A DNA stretch of 64,000 bases from positions 61,948 through 125,947 of the forward strand of contig NZ_JAABOK010000017.1 in assembly GCF_009928525.1 (NCBI RefSeq). The letters run 5' to 3'. Shown here one piece after another: positions 17,276 to 25,619 of this stretch (its first letter is position 1; each line of letters starts with the position of its first letter). The position numbers and the translations under genes are program-made. This DNA comes from Chitinophaga solisilvae. Its GTDB lineage: Bacteria; Bacteroidota; Bacteroidia; Chitinophagales; Chitinophagaceae. The notes beneath the pieces are model-generated. The model was not told the DNA's origin. It did no database searches and saw only the letters and a program-made list of their open reading frames with translations.

Positions 17276-18651
17276 GATGCACTGGTTTTAAATAAGGCCA
17301 GCTGGCTGGGAGCCCCAACGGTTTCATCGTAGTCGCCCAACGGTCTGAAAGTTACGCTGTATCTGAATTGCGCAGCGATGCGGCCTGCCCATGCTTCAAA
17401 TTCAGCGCGGGTCCATTCAAAGCGGTGATCTGAGTGGCGGAAAGCACCGGCGGTGAGCGCTTCATATTTAATGTTATACTCCGCATTTACTGTGGTGATA
17501 ATCACCATTGGCGGACGGGTACATTCAAATACTACTTTCTCCAGGGCTGCCAGGCGTGGAGGATCAAGGTGTTCAATCACTTCCACCAGTGTAGCTGCCT
17601 CATATCCCGATAAACGTTTATCCTTATACGTTAGAGATCCATGTATAAGTGTGATTCGGTCTTTCTGGGATTCCGGCTGCCTTTCCAATTTCAGTTTACC
17701 GGCGGCAATCTGCAGGGAGCGGAAGCTCACATCCATGCCCAGTATACGTTTGAACTGACTGTTATCTTTCAGGAGCCGTAATAATTTACCTTCTCCGCAG
17801 CCCATATCAGCTACGGCGGTTACACCATGTTCCAGCAGGATGTCTCGCACGGCCTGCAGCCGTACGTCATGGAGTCTTACTTTTTCCTGGGCCGGTTTCG
17901 CCTCTTCCGGCGTTCCTTCTTCACGGGTCAGTATATCCAGCGCCTGCTGCGTCAGTGTTCCGATATGTTTTAGGTAACGGCGCGTGATAAGCTCTTTTAA
18001 AGGATGCCCGTCCAGCCAGCCCTGTCCTTTCTCCATCAGCTTTTCCAGTTCATGATCGCCTACAAAGTAGTGCTTATTGTTATCGCACACGGGGATCAGA
18101 ATATAGAGCTGCGACAGCAATGTCTTCAGCGGGATGGTGTTTTTAAGCGACACCTGAAAATAGCGGCTGCTGCCCCACTCCGGAAATTGTGTATCCAGTA
18201 TGGCCGGCTGCAGACTCACTTCATATCCCAGCGGTTCAAAGATGTTCCGCAGCAGCTGTTCTCCGCCGCTTACCGGCAGAGACGACAGGTTTATTTCCAG
18301 CGGCAGGGCTTCATCCACTACCTCCGGTTTGTCTTTACAGCGCCCGTTCATGGCGGTGGAATATGCCTGGGCAATAGCCGCACTCATAAATGAGGAGGCT
18401 ACATAGGGCCTGTCATTCACATATGCCTCCAGGGCAAAATCATTTCCTCCCGGACCGCTTTTCCTTGCCAGCTTTACCGGATCTATGTCCAGCAGCAGTG
18501 CGGCAGTGCACTTTTCCTCCGTTGCCTCCGGGTAAAAGATGTGCGCATCTCCGGCAGCAAAAGGTATCGTCTGAACTTTAGCGGGATGTTTGTGCAGCAG
18601 GTAGCCAAGGTCGGTTGCGGGGTAACGTGTAGTCGTAATCGTTAATAACAT
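17272..18651 (-). CDS. hen1: RNA 3'-terminal 2'-O-methyltransferase Hen1
   Basis: A 459-residue bacterial Hen1. The N-terminal half (1-240) is the bacteria-specific domain that in studied systems activates Pnkp ligase; the C-terminal half is the methyltransferase, with SAM motif DMGCGEG at 282-288 and the metal-binding EVIEH (E357, E360, H361) plus a later histidine pair in RHSDH. It marks the 3' end at the cleavage site before sealing so the repaired RNA cannot be cut again at that bond. First gene of the operon; a possible -7 box (TAAATTTG on the minus strand, 18689-18696) lies 38 bases upstream. Confidence 0.95.
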   Translation of the reverse strand: MLLTITTTRYPATDLGYLLHKHPAKVQTIPFAAGDAHIFYPEATEEKCTAALLLDIDPVKLARKSGPGGNDFALEAYVNDRPYVASSFMSAAIAQAYSTAMNGRCKDKPEVVDEALPLEINLSSLPVSGGEQLLRNIFEPLGYEVSLQPAILDTQFPEWGSSRYFQVSLKNTIPLKTLLSQLYILIPVCDNNKHYFVGDHELEKLMEKGQGWLDGHPLKELITRRYLKHIGTLTQQALDILTREEGTPEEAKPAQEKVRLHDVRLQAVRDILLEHGVTAVADMGCGEGKLLRLLKDNSQFKRILGMDVSFRSLQIAAGKLKLERQPESQKDRITLIHGSLTYKDKRLSGYEAATLVEVIEHLDPPRLAALEKVVFECTRPPMVIITTVNAEYNIKYEALTAGAFRHSDHRFEWTRAEFEAWAGRIAAQFRYSVTFRPLGDYDETVGAPSQLALFKTSAS

Positions 18652-18759
18652 AGGTTAATCCTCTTTCATTCTCTTCTTCTTACAAAATCAAATTTATTCC
18701 AAATTATACATTTTCTGCTAATCTGTAAGTATCCCATGATAAGATATTAATGAAAATAT

Positions 18760-18800
18760 TTTGAAATCCATATTAGTCTACTATATTTGTAGACTAATAT
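18760..18800 (+). promoter_or_regulatory. metY promoter with perfect palindromic operator
   Basis: A perfect 12-bp inverted repeat, ATATTAGTCTAC (18770-18781) and GTAGACTAATAT (18789-18800), encloses the -7 box TATATTTG (18782-18789), an exact fit to Bacteroidota TAnnTTTG. A TTTG at 18760-18763 lies 18 bases upstream as the -33 element. A protein bound to the palindrome would cover the -7 box and block initiation, so repression is the likely mode. An Rrf2/CymR-like sulfur regulator is one guess; no regulator gene is in the window. Confidence 0.75.
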
Positions 18801-18824
18801 TCTTCCACCTTCAAACTACATTTT

Positions 18825-20132
18825 ATGTCTACCAAGCCCTTGCATTTTGATACGTTGCAGGTACATGCCGGTTACAGTCCTGACCCCACCACCAAATCGG
18901 CTGCCGTACCTATTTACCAGACAACTTCCTATACTTTTGACAGTGCGGAACATGCAGCCGAGCTGTTTGAGCTGAAACAGTTCGGTAATATCTACACCCG
19001 TATCATGAACCCTACCACGGATGTATTTGAAAAGCGCATAGCTGCCCTGGAAGGTGGTGTAGGCGCACTGGCAGTGGCATCCGGACAGGCTGCGCAATTC
19101 ATTGCCCTGCATAACATCCTGTTACCGGGAGATAATTTTATTACTTCTTCCTACCTGTATGGCGGCACCTATAACCAGTTTAAGGTGAGTTTTAAGAGAA
19201 TAGGTGTGGAAGCGCGTTTCGCCAACCTGGATGAGCCGGAGAGCTTTGAACAGCTGATAGATGAAAATACAAAAGCGATATATGTAGAAACTATCGGCAA
19301 CCCGGGCTTTGCCATTCCTGACTTTGAAAAGATCAGTGCTATTGCCCGCAGGCATGACCTGCCGCTGGTAGTGGACAATACCTTCGGCGCAGCAGGATAC
19401 CTGAGCCGGCCCCTGGAACATGGCGCCAACGTGGTGGTGGAAGCAGCCACCAAATGGATTGGCGGACACGGCACCGCTATCGGCGGCATTATTGTAGACG
19501 GTGGCAATTACAACTGGGGCAATGGTAAATTCAGGCAGTTCAGCGAGCCGGACGAAGCCTATCACGGCATGAAGTTCTGGGAAGTATTCGGCGCCCACAG
19601 CCCCTTTGGCAACATCGCCTACATTATCCGGGCGCGCGTGGCCGGCCTCCGCTCCTGGGGTCCCGCCCTTGCGCCGCAGAACTCCTTTCTCTTCCTGCAG
19701 GGCCTCGAAAGTCTCTCTCTGCGCGTACAGCGCACGGTAGACAATGCCCTTCACCTCGCCCAATGGCTGGAGCAGCAACCACAGGTAGCCTACGTCAACT
19801 ATCCCGGCCTGCCCGGCAATAAGTACCATGAGCTGGCTAAGAAATATCTGCAGCATGGTTTCGGCGGCGTCCTCAGCTTCAAAATCAAAGGCGGCCGCGA
19901 AGCAGCCGATAAATTCGTACAGTCATTACAGTTAATATACCACCTCGCCAACGTAGGCGACAGCAAAACCCTCATCATCCACCCGGCCACCACCACCCAC
20001 TCCCAACTCAGTGAGCAGGAACAAAAAGCCGCCGGCGTAGAACCAGGCCTGCTCCGCATCTCCCTCGGCATCGAACACATAGAAGACATCAAAGCCGACA
20101 TCCAGGGAGCATTTAATAATGTAGTTATTTAG
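18825..20132 (+). CDS. metY: O-acetylhomoserine sulfhydrylase
   Basis: A 435-residue PLP enzyme of the Cys/Met metabolism family. MetY makes homocysteine from O-acetylhomoserine and sulfide. The PLP lysine is K210 in VEAATKWIGGHG; YTRIMNPT (57-64) and LYGGTYN (111-117) bind the cofactor phosphate and substrate. The long form (over 420 residues with the GNGKF-QFSEPDEAYHG insert near 173-250) separates MetY from cystathionine synthases/lyases. Expression is probably controlled by the palindrome over its -7 box. The stop codon abuts a long inverted repeat. Confidence 0.93.
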   Translation: MSTKPLHFDTLQVHAGYSPDPTTKSAAVPIYQTTSYTFDSAEHAAELFELKQFGNIYTRIMNPTTDVFEKRIAALEGGVGALAVASGQAAQFIALHNILLPGDNFITSSYLYGGTYNQFKVSFKRIGVEARFANLDEPESFEQLIDENTKAIYVETIGNPGFAIPDFEKISAIARRHDLPLVVDNTFGAAGYLSRPLEHGANVVVEAATKWIGGHGTAIGGIIVDGGNYNWGNGKFRQFSEPDEAYHGMKFWEVFGAHSPFGNIAYIIRARVAGLRSWGPALAPQNSFLFLQGLESLSLRVQRTVDNALHLAQWLEQQPQVAYVNYPGLPGNKYHELAKKYLQHGFGGVLSFKIKGGREAADKFVQSLQLIYHLANVGDSKTLIIHPATTTHSQLSEQEQKAAGVEPGLLRISLGIEHIEDIKADIQGAFNNVVI

Positions 20133-20318
20133 TTATTTGAGATTTGATGTGCGGAGGAGATTTACGGATTTTGGAATTTTTTGATTTACGGATTTATTTA
20201 AATGCAGCGGAGATTATAATGGAGCTGTTCGCAAGCATCTCCGCTGCATTTTAATAAATCCGTAAATCAAAAAATTCCAAAATCCGTAAATCTCCTCCGC
20301 ACATCAAATCTCAAATAA
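20133..20318. repeat. Long inverted repeat, copy C (TTATTTGAG type)
   Basis: Arms 20133-20213 and 20238-20318 (81 bases) are reverse complements with only two mismatched positions near the inner end. The arms contain TTATTTGAGATTTGATGTG, GGAGGAGATTTACGGATTTT, a second TTTACGG and AATGCAGCGGAGA. The left arm starts directly after the metY stop. Its outer 22 bases recur in the left half of copy G at 47726-47747, linking this type to the heptad family. Confidence 0.9.
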
Positions 20319-20344
20319 CCAAATAATAAAATAACCACATATTC

Positions 20345-22759
20345 TCAGTTGCCTTTGCCGAGCTTGATTTTTACTTTGCCGTCTTTTTCGCTGACAGCGC
20401 GGAGGTGAACGATGATGCCTTTGCGGCTGCGGCGTTCTTTTTCTGCCTTGTCGGTGATGGCGGAGTCTTTGGCGGGATTGCGGAGGGGTACGTCCAGTTT
20501 GATATCTGTACCGCCATTGATACCGTATACGCCATTTACGTCTATGTTAACGGCGCTGGAGGCGATACGCATAGGGGGTATCAGTATTTTGTTGCCTTCC
20601 ACCTGGAAGGTGTTGCTCAGGTTCTCAAAGGTGATGCTGTCCAGCCGGCGGCGGCGGAAAACAAAATTACCGATATCTGCCAGCGGCGCAAAGTCAATCA
20701 GGGCGCCATTCTTCAGGCTGAAGTTGATGGAGCCGAAAAGAGAATGCTTAGCCATCGTACCGTTATCCAGGATATTACCGCGGATATTGGTCTTTGCTGA
20801 AACAATGCCTTTGAGATTTTTGGAAGTCAGCGATTCCATACCAAAGTTATCAAAGGCGTAGAACAGCTGGCCGATATGCATATTGGTGACAGCTGCGTTT
20901 ATTTTGAAGGTATTGTTATTACCCTGGGGATGCACTATACCAGACACCTGTGCGCTGCCGCCAGCACTTTGCAGGGATATTTTATTAATCAGCACATCTG
21001 TTTTGGTGAGTGAGAGTTCTGCTGCTACCTGCTGGGCGGTGAAATTCGCATAGATTACTTTGTCCAGCAGTACCTGCATACGTACGTTGCTCGCATCCAG
21101 CACGGCATCCAGCTGGCGGGCCACCTTTCCGCCCTGTACTTTTTTATTCACTGGTTTTTTCCCTTTCTTACGCGCTACCAGGAAACTCCTGAACTCATTC
21201 AGGTCTACCAGGGGGCTGGTAATCTTCCAGTTCAGCGCTATTTTTTCAGGTGCTGAAAAGTAGAAGTTCAACATATTTTTAATAGTGCCTTCCATTTTCA
21301 ATGTGCTCTTCTGCGATTGGATAGTGACGCGCTCCAGCTGCAGGTCCTGCCCCTGGAAACGCAGGGTGGCATTGCAGTTGCGGAAGGTAAGATCACGGGG
21401 AAGATAATTAAATGCACCCTGCTGCACTTCCACAATTCCCTGCAGGGAGGAAGGCGTATTGTCGTCTTTCAGTACCGGGCCGCTGTAATACAGGTCAGCC
21501 CTGGCGTTACCTTCTTTAAACAGAATGGGAATATCTTCCGCGGCACTGTTGAGATTAGCCAGGGGGAACTGCGACTGGAAATGTCCGTGCAGCAGCGGAT
21601 GTTTCAGGTTCACCACACGGATGGTATCTGCTTTGAGTGGTACGCTGTTCAGGGAAGCCTGTAATCCGAAGATATTAACCGCAGAGTTTTCATCATTGTG
21701 CCCGGCTCCCGGAATGATTTCATTGTTGAACCTTCCGGTAAAGCTGCAATGCGTCCACTCACCCATGGTTGTAATCAGCACGTTGTTGGTGGTCTTCCAG
21801 GTAACGAGTACGTTGGGGGTATCCCTGTATTTGAGATGTCCGTTCAGTATGGCTTCTGCATCCAGCGGAGCGCTGAGGTTGATGCTACCCAGTTTCGATG
21901 ATATGCTGGGTGACAGCCAGGAGGCCGCATCTTTCAGGAGTACCTGGGTGGCATTGATTTTAAGATAGAATGGCGGCGGCTTTTCGGAGAAATTAAACCG
22001 GCCGGTAATCATCACCGGCTGGCCGTCTATACGCATTTCCTGCTGTGGTATTTCCAGCTGTCTGGTCTGCCTTTTGAAGAACAGCGAAAGATTCAGTCCG
22101 AGGGTTTTATTCTTCAGGTAGCTGCCTTTGGTAGTATTGAATGCAAAATTCTTCGCCAGTATCTCCGAGCGGATATCAGCATGAATACCGGAATCAGCGG
22201 CTTGTACTTTGCCACTCAGCTGTTTTATCTCCAGGGTAAACCGTTTGAATTTCTGTTCATTCTCCAGCTCGAAGGTGATATGTTCCAGGTTCAGCATTTT
22301 GATGTCCGCATCTTTGCTGCCGCTTTTCTTCCCGCCTCCGTTTCCCTGCAATGCAGTAGTATTGGTATATCCGGTAGTATCTGTATAAAGATAGATGCTG
22401 CCATTCTGCAGCGACACTTCCTTTACATCTACGTATCTGCGTAACAGTGATAACGTGTTCACCCGTACGAAAATATAGTCAACATCTACCAGGGCATGCC
22501 GGTGCCGCTGCCAGAGGCTATCTTTCAGCACTACCTTCTTCAGTGCCAGTGATACATTCGGGAAACTACGGAACAGCGAAGGCTCCATATCCCCGATGGT
22601 CAGGTTACCACTGATACGGTCATTCAGCTGTCCGGTGATCTGCTTCAGAAAGTTGGATTTGTTGGCGTTAATATACCAGGCCAGCCCCAGTAACAGCAAT
22701 ATCAATAATCCCAGCAGGCTACCTCCTGCAATAAGCACTACTCTAAGCCATTTTCGCAT
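20345..22759 (-). CDS. AsmA-like inner-membrane protein
   Basis: An 804-residue AsmA family protein. A single membrane anchor lies at residues 5-27; the long periplasmic part begins with the AsmA-type sequence ISGNLTIGDMEPSLFRSFPNVSLALKKV and continues as repeating beta strands, as in the bridge-like lipid-transfer group (AsmA, TamB, YhdP). The C-terminal AsmA_2 region (about 560-760) contains NFVFRRRRLDSITFENLSNTF. Likely role: phospholipid movement or outer-membrane assembly in the periplasm, by family. It is a single-gene unit between two repeat-bearing gaps. Confidence 0.82.
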   Translation of the reverse strand: MRKWLRVVLIAGGSLLGLLILLLLGLAWYINANKSNFLKQITGQLNDRISGNLTIGDMEPSLFRSFPNVSLALKKVVLKDSLWQRHRHALVDVDYIFVRVNTLSLLRRYVDVKEVSLQNGSIYLYTDTTGYTNTTALQGNGGGKKSGSKDADIKMLNLEHITFELENEQKFKRFTLEIKQLSGKVQAADSGIHADIRSEILAKNFAFNTTKGSYLKNKTLGLNLSLFFKRQTRQLEIPQQEMRIDGQPVMITGRFNFSEKPPPFYLKINATQVLLKDAASWLSPSISSKLGSINLSAPLDAEAILNGHLKYRDTPNVLVTWKTTNNVLITTMGEWTHCSFTGRFNNEIIPGAGHNDENSAVNIFGLQASLNSVPLKADTIRVVNLKHPLLHGHFQSQFPLANLNSAAEDIPILFKEGNARADLYYSGPVLKDDNTPSSLQGIVEVQQGAFNYLPRDLTFRNCNATLRFQGQDLQLERVTIQSQKSTLKMEGTIKNMLNFYFSAPEKIALNWKITSPLVDLNEFRSFLVARKKGKKPVNKKVQGGKVARQLDAVLDASNVRMQVLLDKVIYANFTAQQVAAELSLTKTDVLINKISLQSAGGSAQVSGIVHPQGNNNTFKINAAVTNMHIGQLFYAFDNFGMESLTSKNLKGIVSAKTNIRGNILDNGTMAKHSLFGSINFSLKNGALIDFAPLADIGNFVFRRRRLDSITFENLSNTFQVEGNKILIPPMRIASSAVNIDVNGVYGINGGTDIKLDVPLRNPAKDSAITDKAEKERRSRKGIIVHLRAVSEKDGKVKIKLGKGN

Positions 22760-22819
22760 GCAAACAATGTTTAAACCTATAACAGTAAAATGAAGAAAGG
22801 GTTTAGTGCGCTGCGCTTA

Positions 22820-22940
22820 AATTGCGAATTACGAATTACGAATTACGAATGAAGAGCGAAGACATAAGCGAAGAAGTAAATTCTTTATCCGCTTATGTCT
22901 TCGCTCTTCATTCGTAATTCGTAATTCGTAATTTATAATT
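22820..22940. repeat. GAATTRC-heptad inverted repeat, copy D
   Basis: Arms 22820-22870 and 22890-22940 (51 bases) pair with mismatches only in the outermost heptad. Heptads GAATTAC are followed by GAATGA, AGAGCGAAGACATAAGCG and the same 19-base loop as copy B. It lies in the gap between two same-strand genes, downstream of the DUF3276 stop and its terminator. Confidence 0.92.
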
Positions 22941-22965
22941 TGTAATTGCCCACCAAAGTCGGGCA

Positions 22966-22994
22966 CAAAAAAACCCCTGGAAAAATCCAGGGGT
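22966..22994 (-). terminator. Rho-independent terminator of the DUF3276 gene
   Basis: On the minus strand a perfect 9-bp stem (22973-22981 with 22986-22994, 4-base loop) is followed by seven T residues. It starts 27 bases after the stop codon at 23021. Confidence 0.88.
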
Positions 22995-23020
22995 GCGTGA
23001 TAATTATTTCGAGTAAATTT

Positions 23021-23449
23021 TTACCATTTGTCTACTTCGTCTGAGTTATGTGAAGCCGGCGAAACGGATGCCGCTACAGGCGCTTCTACAGTGGCAGTAA
23101 CATCAGCTGCGGATGTTTCTGTTTCTGCATCGTCCTGATCTTCCTGCACATAGTCATGGTTGTAGGCATCAAAGTCAAAATCGGGCATCAACTCAGTCTT
23201 CACGTAGTTGATTGTTTCGGTCAATGCATTCAGGAACTTGTTGAAGTCTTCCTTATAAAGGAATACTTTGTGCCTGTCATAACCGTTGTCATTAAAACGC
23301 TTCTTACTTTCAGTAATAGTAAGAAAATAGTCGTTTCCCCGAGTGGTCTTTACATCAAAGAAGTACGTTCTTCTTTTGCCCGCTTTCAATCGTTTAGAAA
23401 AGATGCTATCATTGTTTCTTTCCTGTTGATTGTTGTTTTCGTACGCCAC
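23021..23449 (-). CDS. DUF3276 (PUR-alpha-like) nucleic-acid-binding protein
   Basis: A 142-residue protein whose N-terminal 90 residues match DUF3276, the bacterial PUR domain: FSKRLKAGKRRTYFFDVKTT and DYFLTITESKKRF form the antiparallel sheet, then the helix KEDFNKFLNALTETINYVK. PUR domains bind single-stranded nucleic acid. The C-terminal 45 residues are acidic and Ala/Val-rich, probably disordered. Single gene with a strong terminator. Its cellular role is not established. Confidence 0.88.
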   Translation of the reverse strand: MAYENNNQQERNNDSIFSKRLKAGKRRTYFFDVKTTRGNDYFLTITESKKRFNDNGYDRHKVFLYKEDFNKFLNALTETINYVKTELMPDFDFDAYNHDYVQEDQDDAETETSAADVTATVEAPVAASVSPASHNSDEVDKW

Positions 23450-23606
23450 AGTTGATAGATTTAAGTGTTAACGAATCAAATCCTGTTACAATAAGGAACA
23501 AATATACTATTGTTTTACAAATATCAAAATATTTTTAAATGATTTTGAAAAATCATAAAAGATACCTGTAACCGGCTGTGGCCGGGGCTATACAAGATCA
23601 TGATTG

Positions 23607-25403
23607 TTACTCAGTTACACCATCATCCTCATTTGATTGCTGACGCGCATAGAGTTCGGAATAGTATCCGTTTAATGATAATAATTCATCATGCGTACCC
23701 TCTTCCACGATCTTTCCTTCATCCAGCACAATGATTTTATCGAATTCGAACAGGGAGAAAATACGATGGGTGATGATGATAGCAGTTTTATTTTTCAGAT
23801 AGGCATACAGGTTACCGATGATTTCTTTTTCGGTGCGTGCATCCACGGCAGAGAGACAGTCGTCAAATATAAGCAGGTCGGGGTTTTTAAGGAGTGCCCT
23901 GGCAATGGAGATACGTTGTTTCTGACCACCGCTGAGGGTGACGCCACGCTCCCCTATTTCCGTTTCAAACCCTTCATTAAAGCCCAGTATATCTTTCTCC
24001 ACAGAAGCCTGCCGCGCCGCCTGCTGCACCAGCTGAATATCAGCGCCGGGGCCGCCGAAGCGGATGTTGTTGGCAATACTGTCGGAGAACAGAAATACAT
24101 CCTGGGGCACATAACTGATTTGTGAGCGCAGACTCTCCAGGCGCAGGTTACGCACATCGTGCCCATCCAGCATCACACTGCCCTGCTGCGGATCGTACAT
24201 ACGGATCAGCAGCTGTGCCAGCGTGCTCTTGCCGGAACCTGTTCTGCCGATCACAGCCACTTTCTGACCGGGTGCAATACGCAGGTTCACCTCCTTCAGC
24301 GCAGTAATGCCCGTATGCGGATAGGTGAAGGTGACATTATCCAGATGCACACCGCCTTCCAGCGAGGCTGTTGTAGTGGAAGGCGCGTCTGCGATGACCG
24401 GTGTTATCTGCAGAAATTCGTTTATACGTTGCTGTGAGGCAGCCGCACGCTGTATCATAGATGCTACCATACCGATAGACAGGAACGGGAACATGAGCAT
24501 ATTCACATATATCACGAACTCTGCCAGGTTACCTACCGTGATATTACCGGCAATTACCTGCATCCCACCGATGAAGATGGTTAAGATAACGCTCAGCCCG
24601 ATCATCAGCGCCATCACTGGCTGAAACAGCGCATCGGTTTTAGCCAGACTGATGGAGCTTTGCTTATAGGTTTCGCTCGCCTCCTGGAAATGAGCCGTGC
24701 TGGCTTCTTCCTGCACATAGGATTTAATCACCCGGATACCTGAATAGGATTCCTGGGCAATAGAGGTAATATTGGATAACTCTGACTGAATCTTTTCACT
24801 CTTCCGGTGAATAATCGTATTCACGTAATAGATAGTCAGTGCCAGGAAAGGCAGTGGTGATAAGGTATACAGCGTAAGCAGCGGATTCACCTGCAACATC
24901 AGGTAAACTATGATGACGATCAGGAACACCGTGCGCGATGCATACATGATGGCTGGTCCTACGTACATGCGTACACGTGATACATCTTCTGTAATCCTGC
25001 TCATCAGGTCGCCCGTACGATGCATCTTGAAAAAGTTCAGGTCCAGCTTCTGGTAATGCTGATAGATGGCATTTTTCAGATCAAATTCTATATGCCGGCT
25101 CATCACAATCAGCGTCTGCCGCTGCAGAAACAGAAAGAAGCCACTCAGCAATGCAAAGAGCAGAATACTGACGCCGTAAAATGCCAGGATACGTGAGAAA
25201 TCCGCCCGGAAGGCCCCTTTCAGCCCCGTATCGCTCAGCAGCCTGTATTCATCCAGGTTATGCGACAGCAGATCAAAGATCTGCCGCACCATGATAGGCT
25301 GGAAAACACTGAAAACAATAGACACAGCGGTAAACAGTAATCCCAGGATAAGCCGCCATTTATATTTCAGAAAGTACGTATTAAGTGCCGCGAGGTGTTT
25401 CAT
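23607..25403 (-). CDS. ABC exporter half-transporter, MsbA-like
   Basis: A 598-residue protein with a six-helix type I exporter domain (about 15-320) fused to an ATPase domain. Walker A is GRTGSGKS at 386-393; the signature LSGGQKQR and D-loop SAVD follow; the H-loop histidine is in IIITHR. Walker B ends in DD (LLIFDDC) instead of DE, so the catalytic Glu is replaced by Asp; in heterodimeric exporters such a site is the degenerate one. No partner half-transporter is adjacent. Substrate (lipid or drug) unknown. Confidence 0.92.
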   Translation of the reverse strand: MKHLAALNTYFLKYKWRLILGLLFTAVSIVFSVFQPIMVRQIFDLLSHNLDEYRLLSDTGLKGAFRADFSRILAFYGVSILLFALLSGFFLFLQRQTLIVMSRHIEFDLKNAIYQHYQKLDLNFFKMHRTGDLMSRITEDVSRVRMYVGPAIMYASRTVFLIVIIVYLMLQVNPLLTLYTLSPLPFLALTIYYVNTIIHRKSEKIQSELSNITSIAQESYSGIRVIKSYVQEEASTAHFQEASETYKQSSISLAKTDALFQPVMALMIGLSVILTIFIGGMQVIAGNITVGNLAEFVIYVNMLMFPFLSIGMVASMIQRAAASQQRINEFLQITPVIADAPSTTTASLEGGVHLDNVTFTYPHTGITALKEVNLRIAPGQKVAVIGRTGSGKSTLAQLLIRMYDPQQGSVMLDGHDVRNLRLESLRSQISYVPQDVFLFSDSIANNIRFGGPGADIQLVQQAARQASVEKDILGFNEGFETEIGERGVTLSGGQKQRISIARALLKNPDLLIFDDCLSAVDARTEKEIIGNLYAYLKNKTAIIITHRIFSLFEFDKIIVLDEGKIVEEGTHDELLSLNGYYSELYARQQSNEDDGVTE

Positions 25404-25427
25404 CGGTACAAAAGTAAAGATTATTCT

Positions 25428-25618
25428 GAATTGCGAATTACGAATTACGAATGTAATGGGGAGATGGCAGCGGAAACAAAAGCGAATTGCAGGTTACGAA
25501 TGTGATACAGAGATGATGATAGATAAAATAAAAAGCGCGGAGAATTCAGCGAACCCGTTTCAGGTATCGCTGAATTCTCCGCGCACATTCGCAATTCGCA
25601 ATTCGTAATTTGTAATTC
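25428..25618. repeat. GAATTRC-heptad inverted repeat, copy E
   Basis: Heptad arms at 25428-25453 and 25585-25618 flank a perfect 18-bp hairpin (25535-25552 with 25567-25584). The left side carries an extra block with a second GAATTGC...TTACGAATG, so the two sides are unequal. The right end stops two bases before the purC stop codon on the minus strand. Confidence 0.85.
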
Positions 25619-25619
25619 T

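Noticed and set aside
13615..18651. Phage or defence island around the RNA repair operon
   Set aside because: No integrase, toxin, restriction or phage gene, and flanks are ordinary housekeeping genes.
20345..22759. TamB-type outer-membrane assembly protein
   Set aside because: The N-terminal AsmA pattern is clear, but the TamB C-terminal domain and a TamA neighbour are missing.
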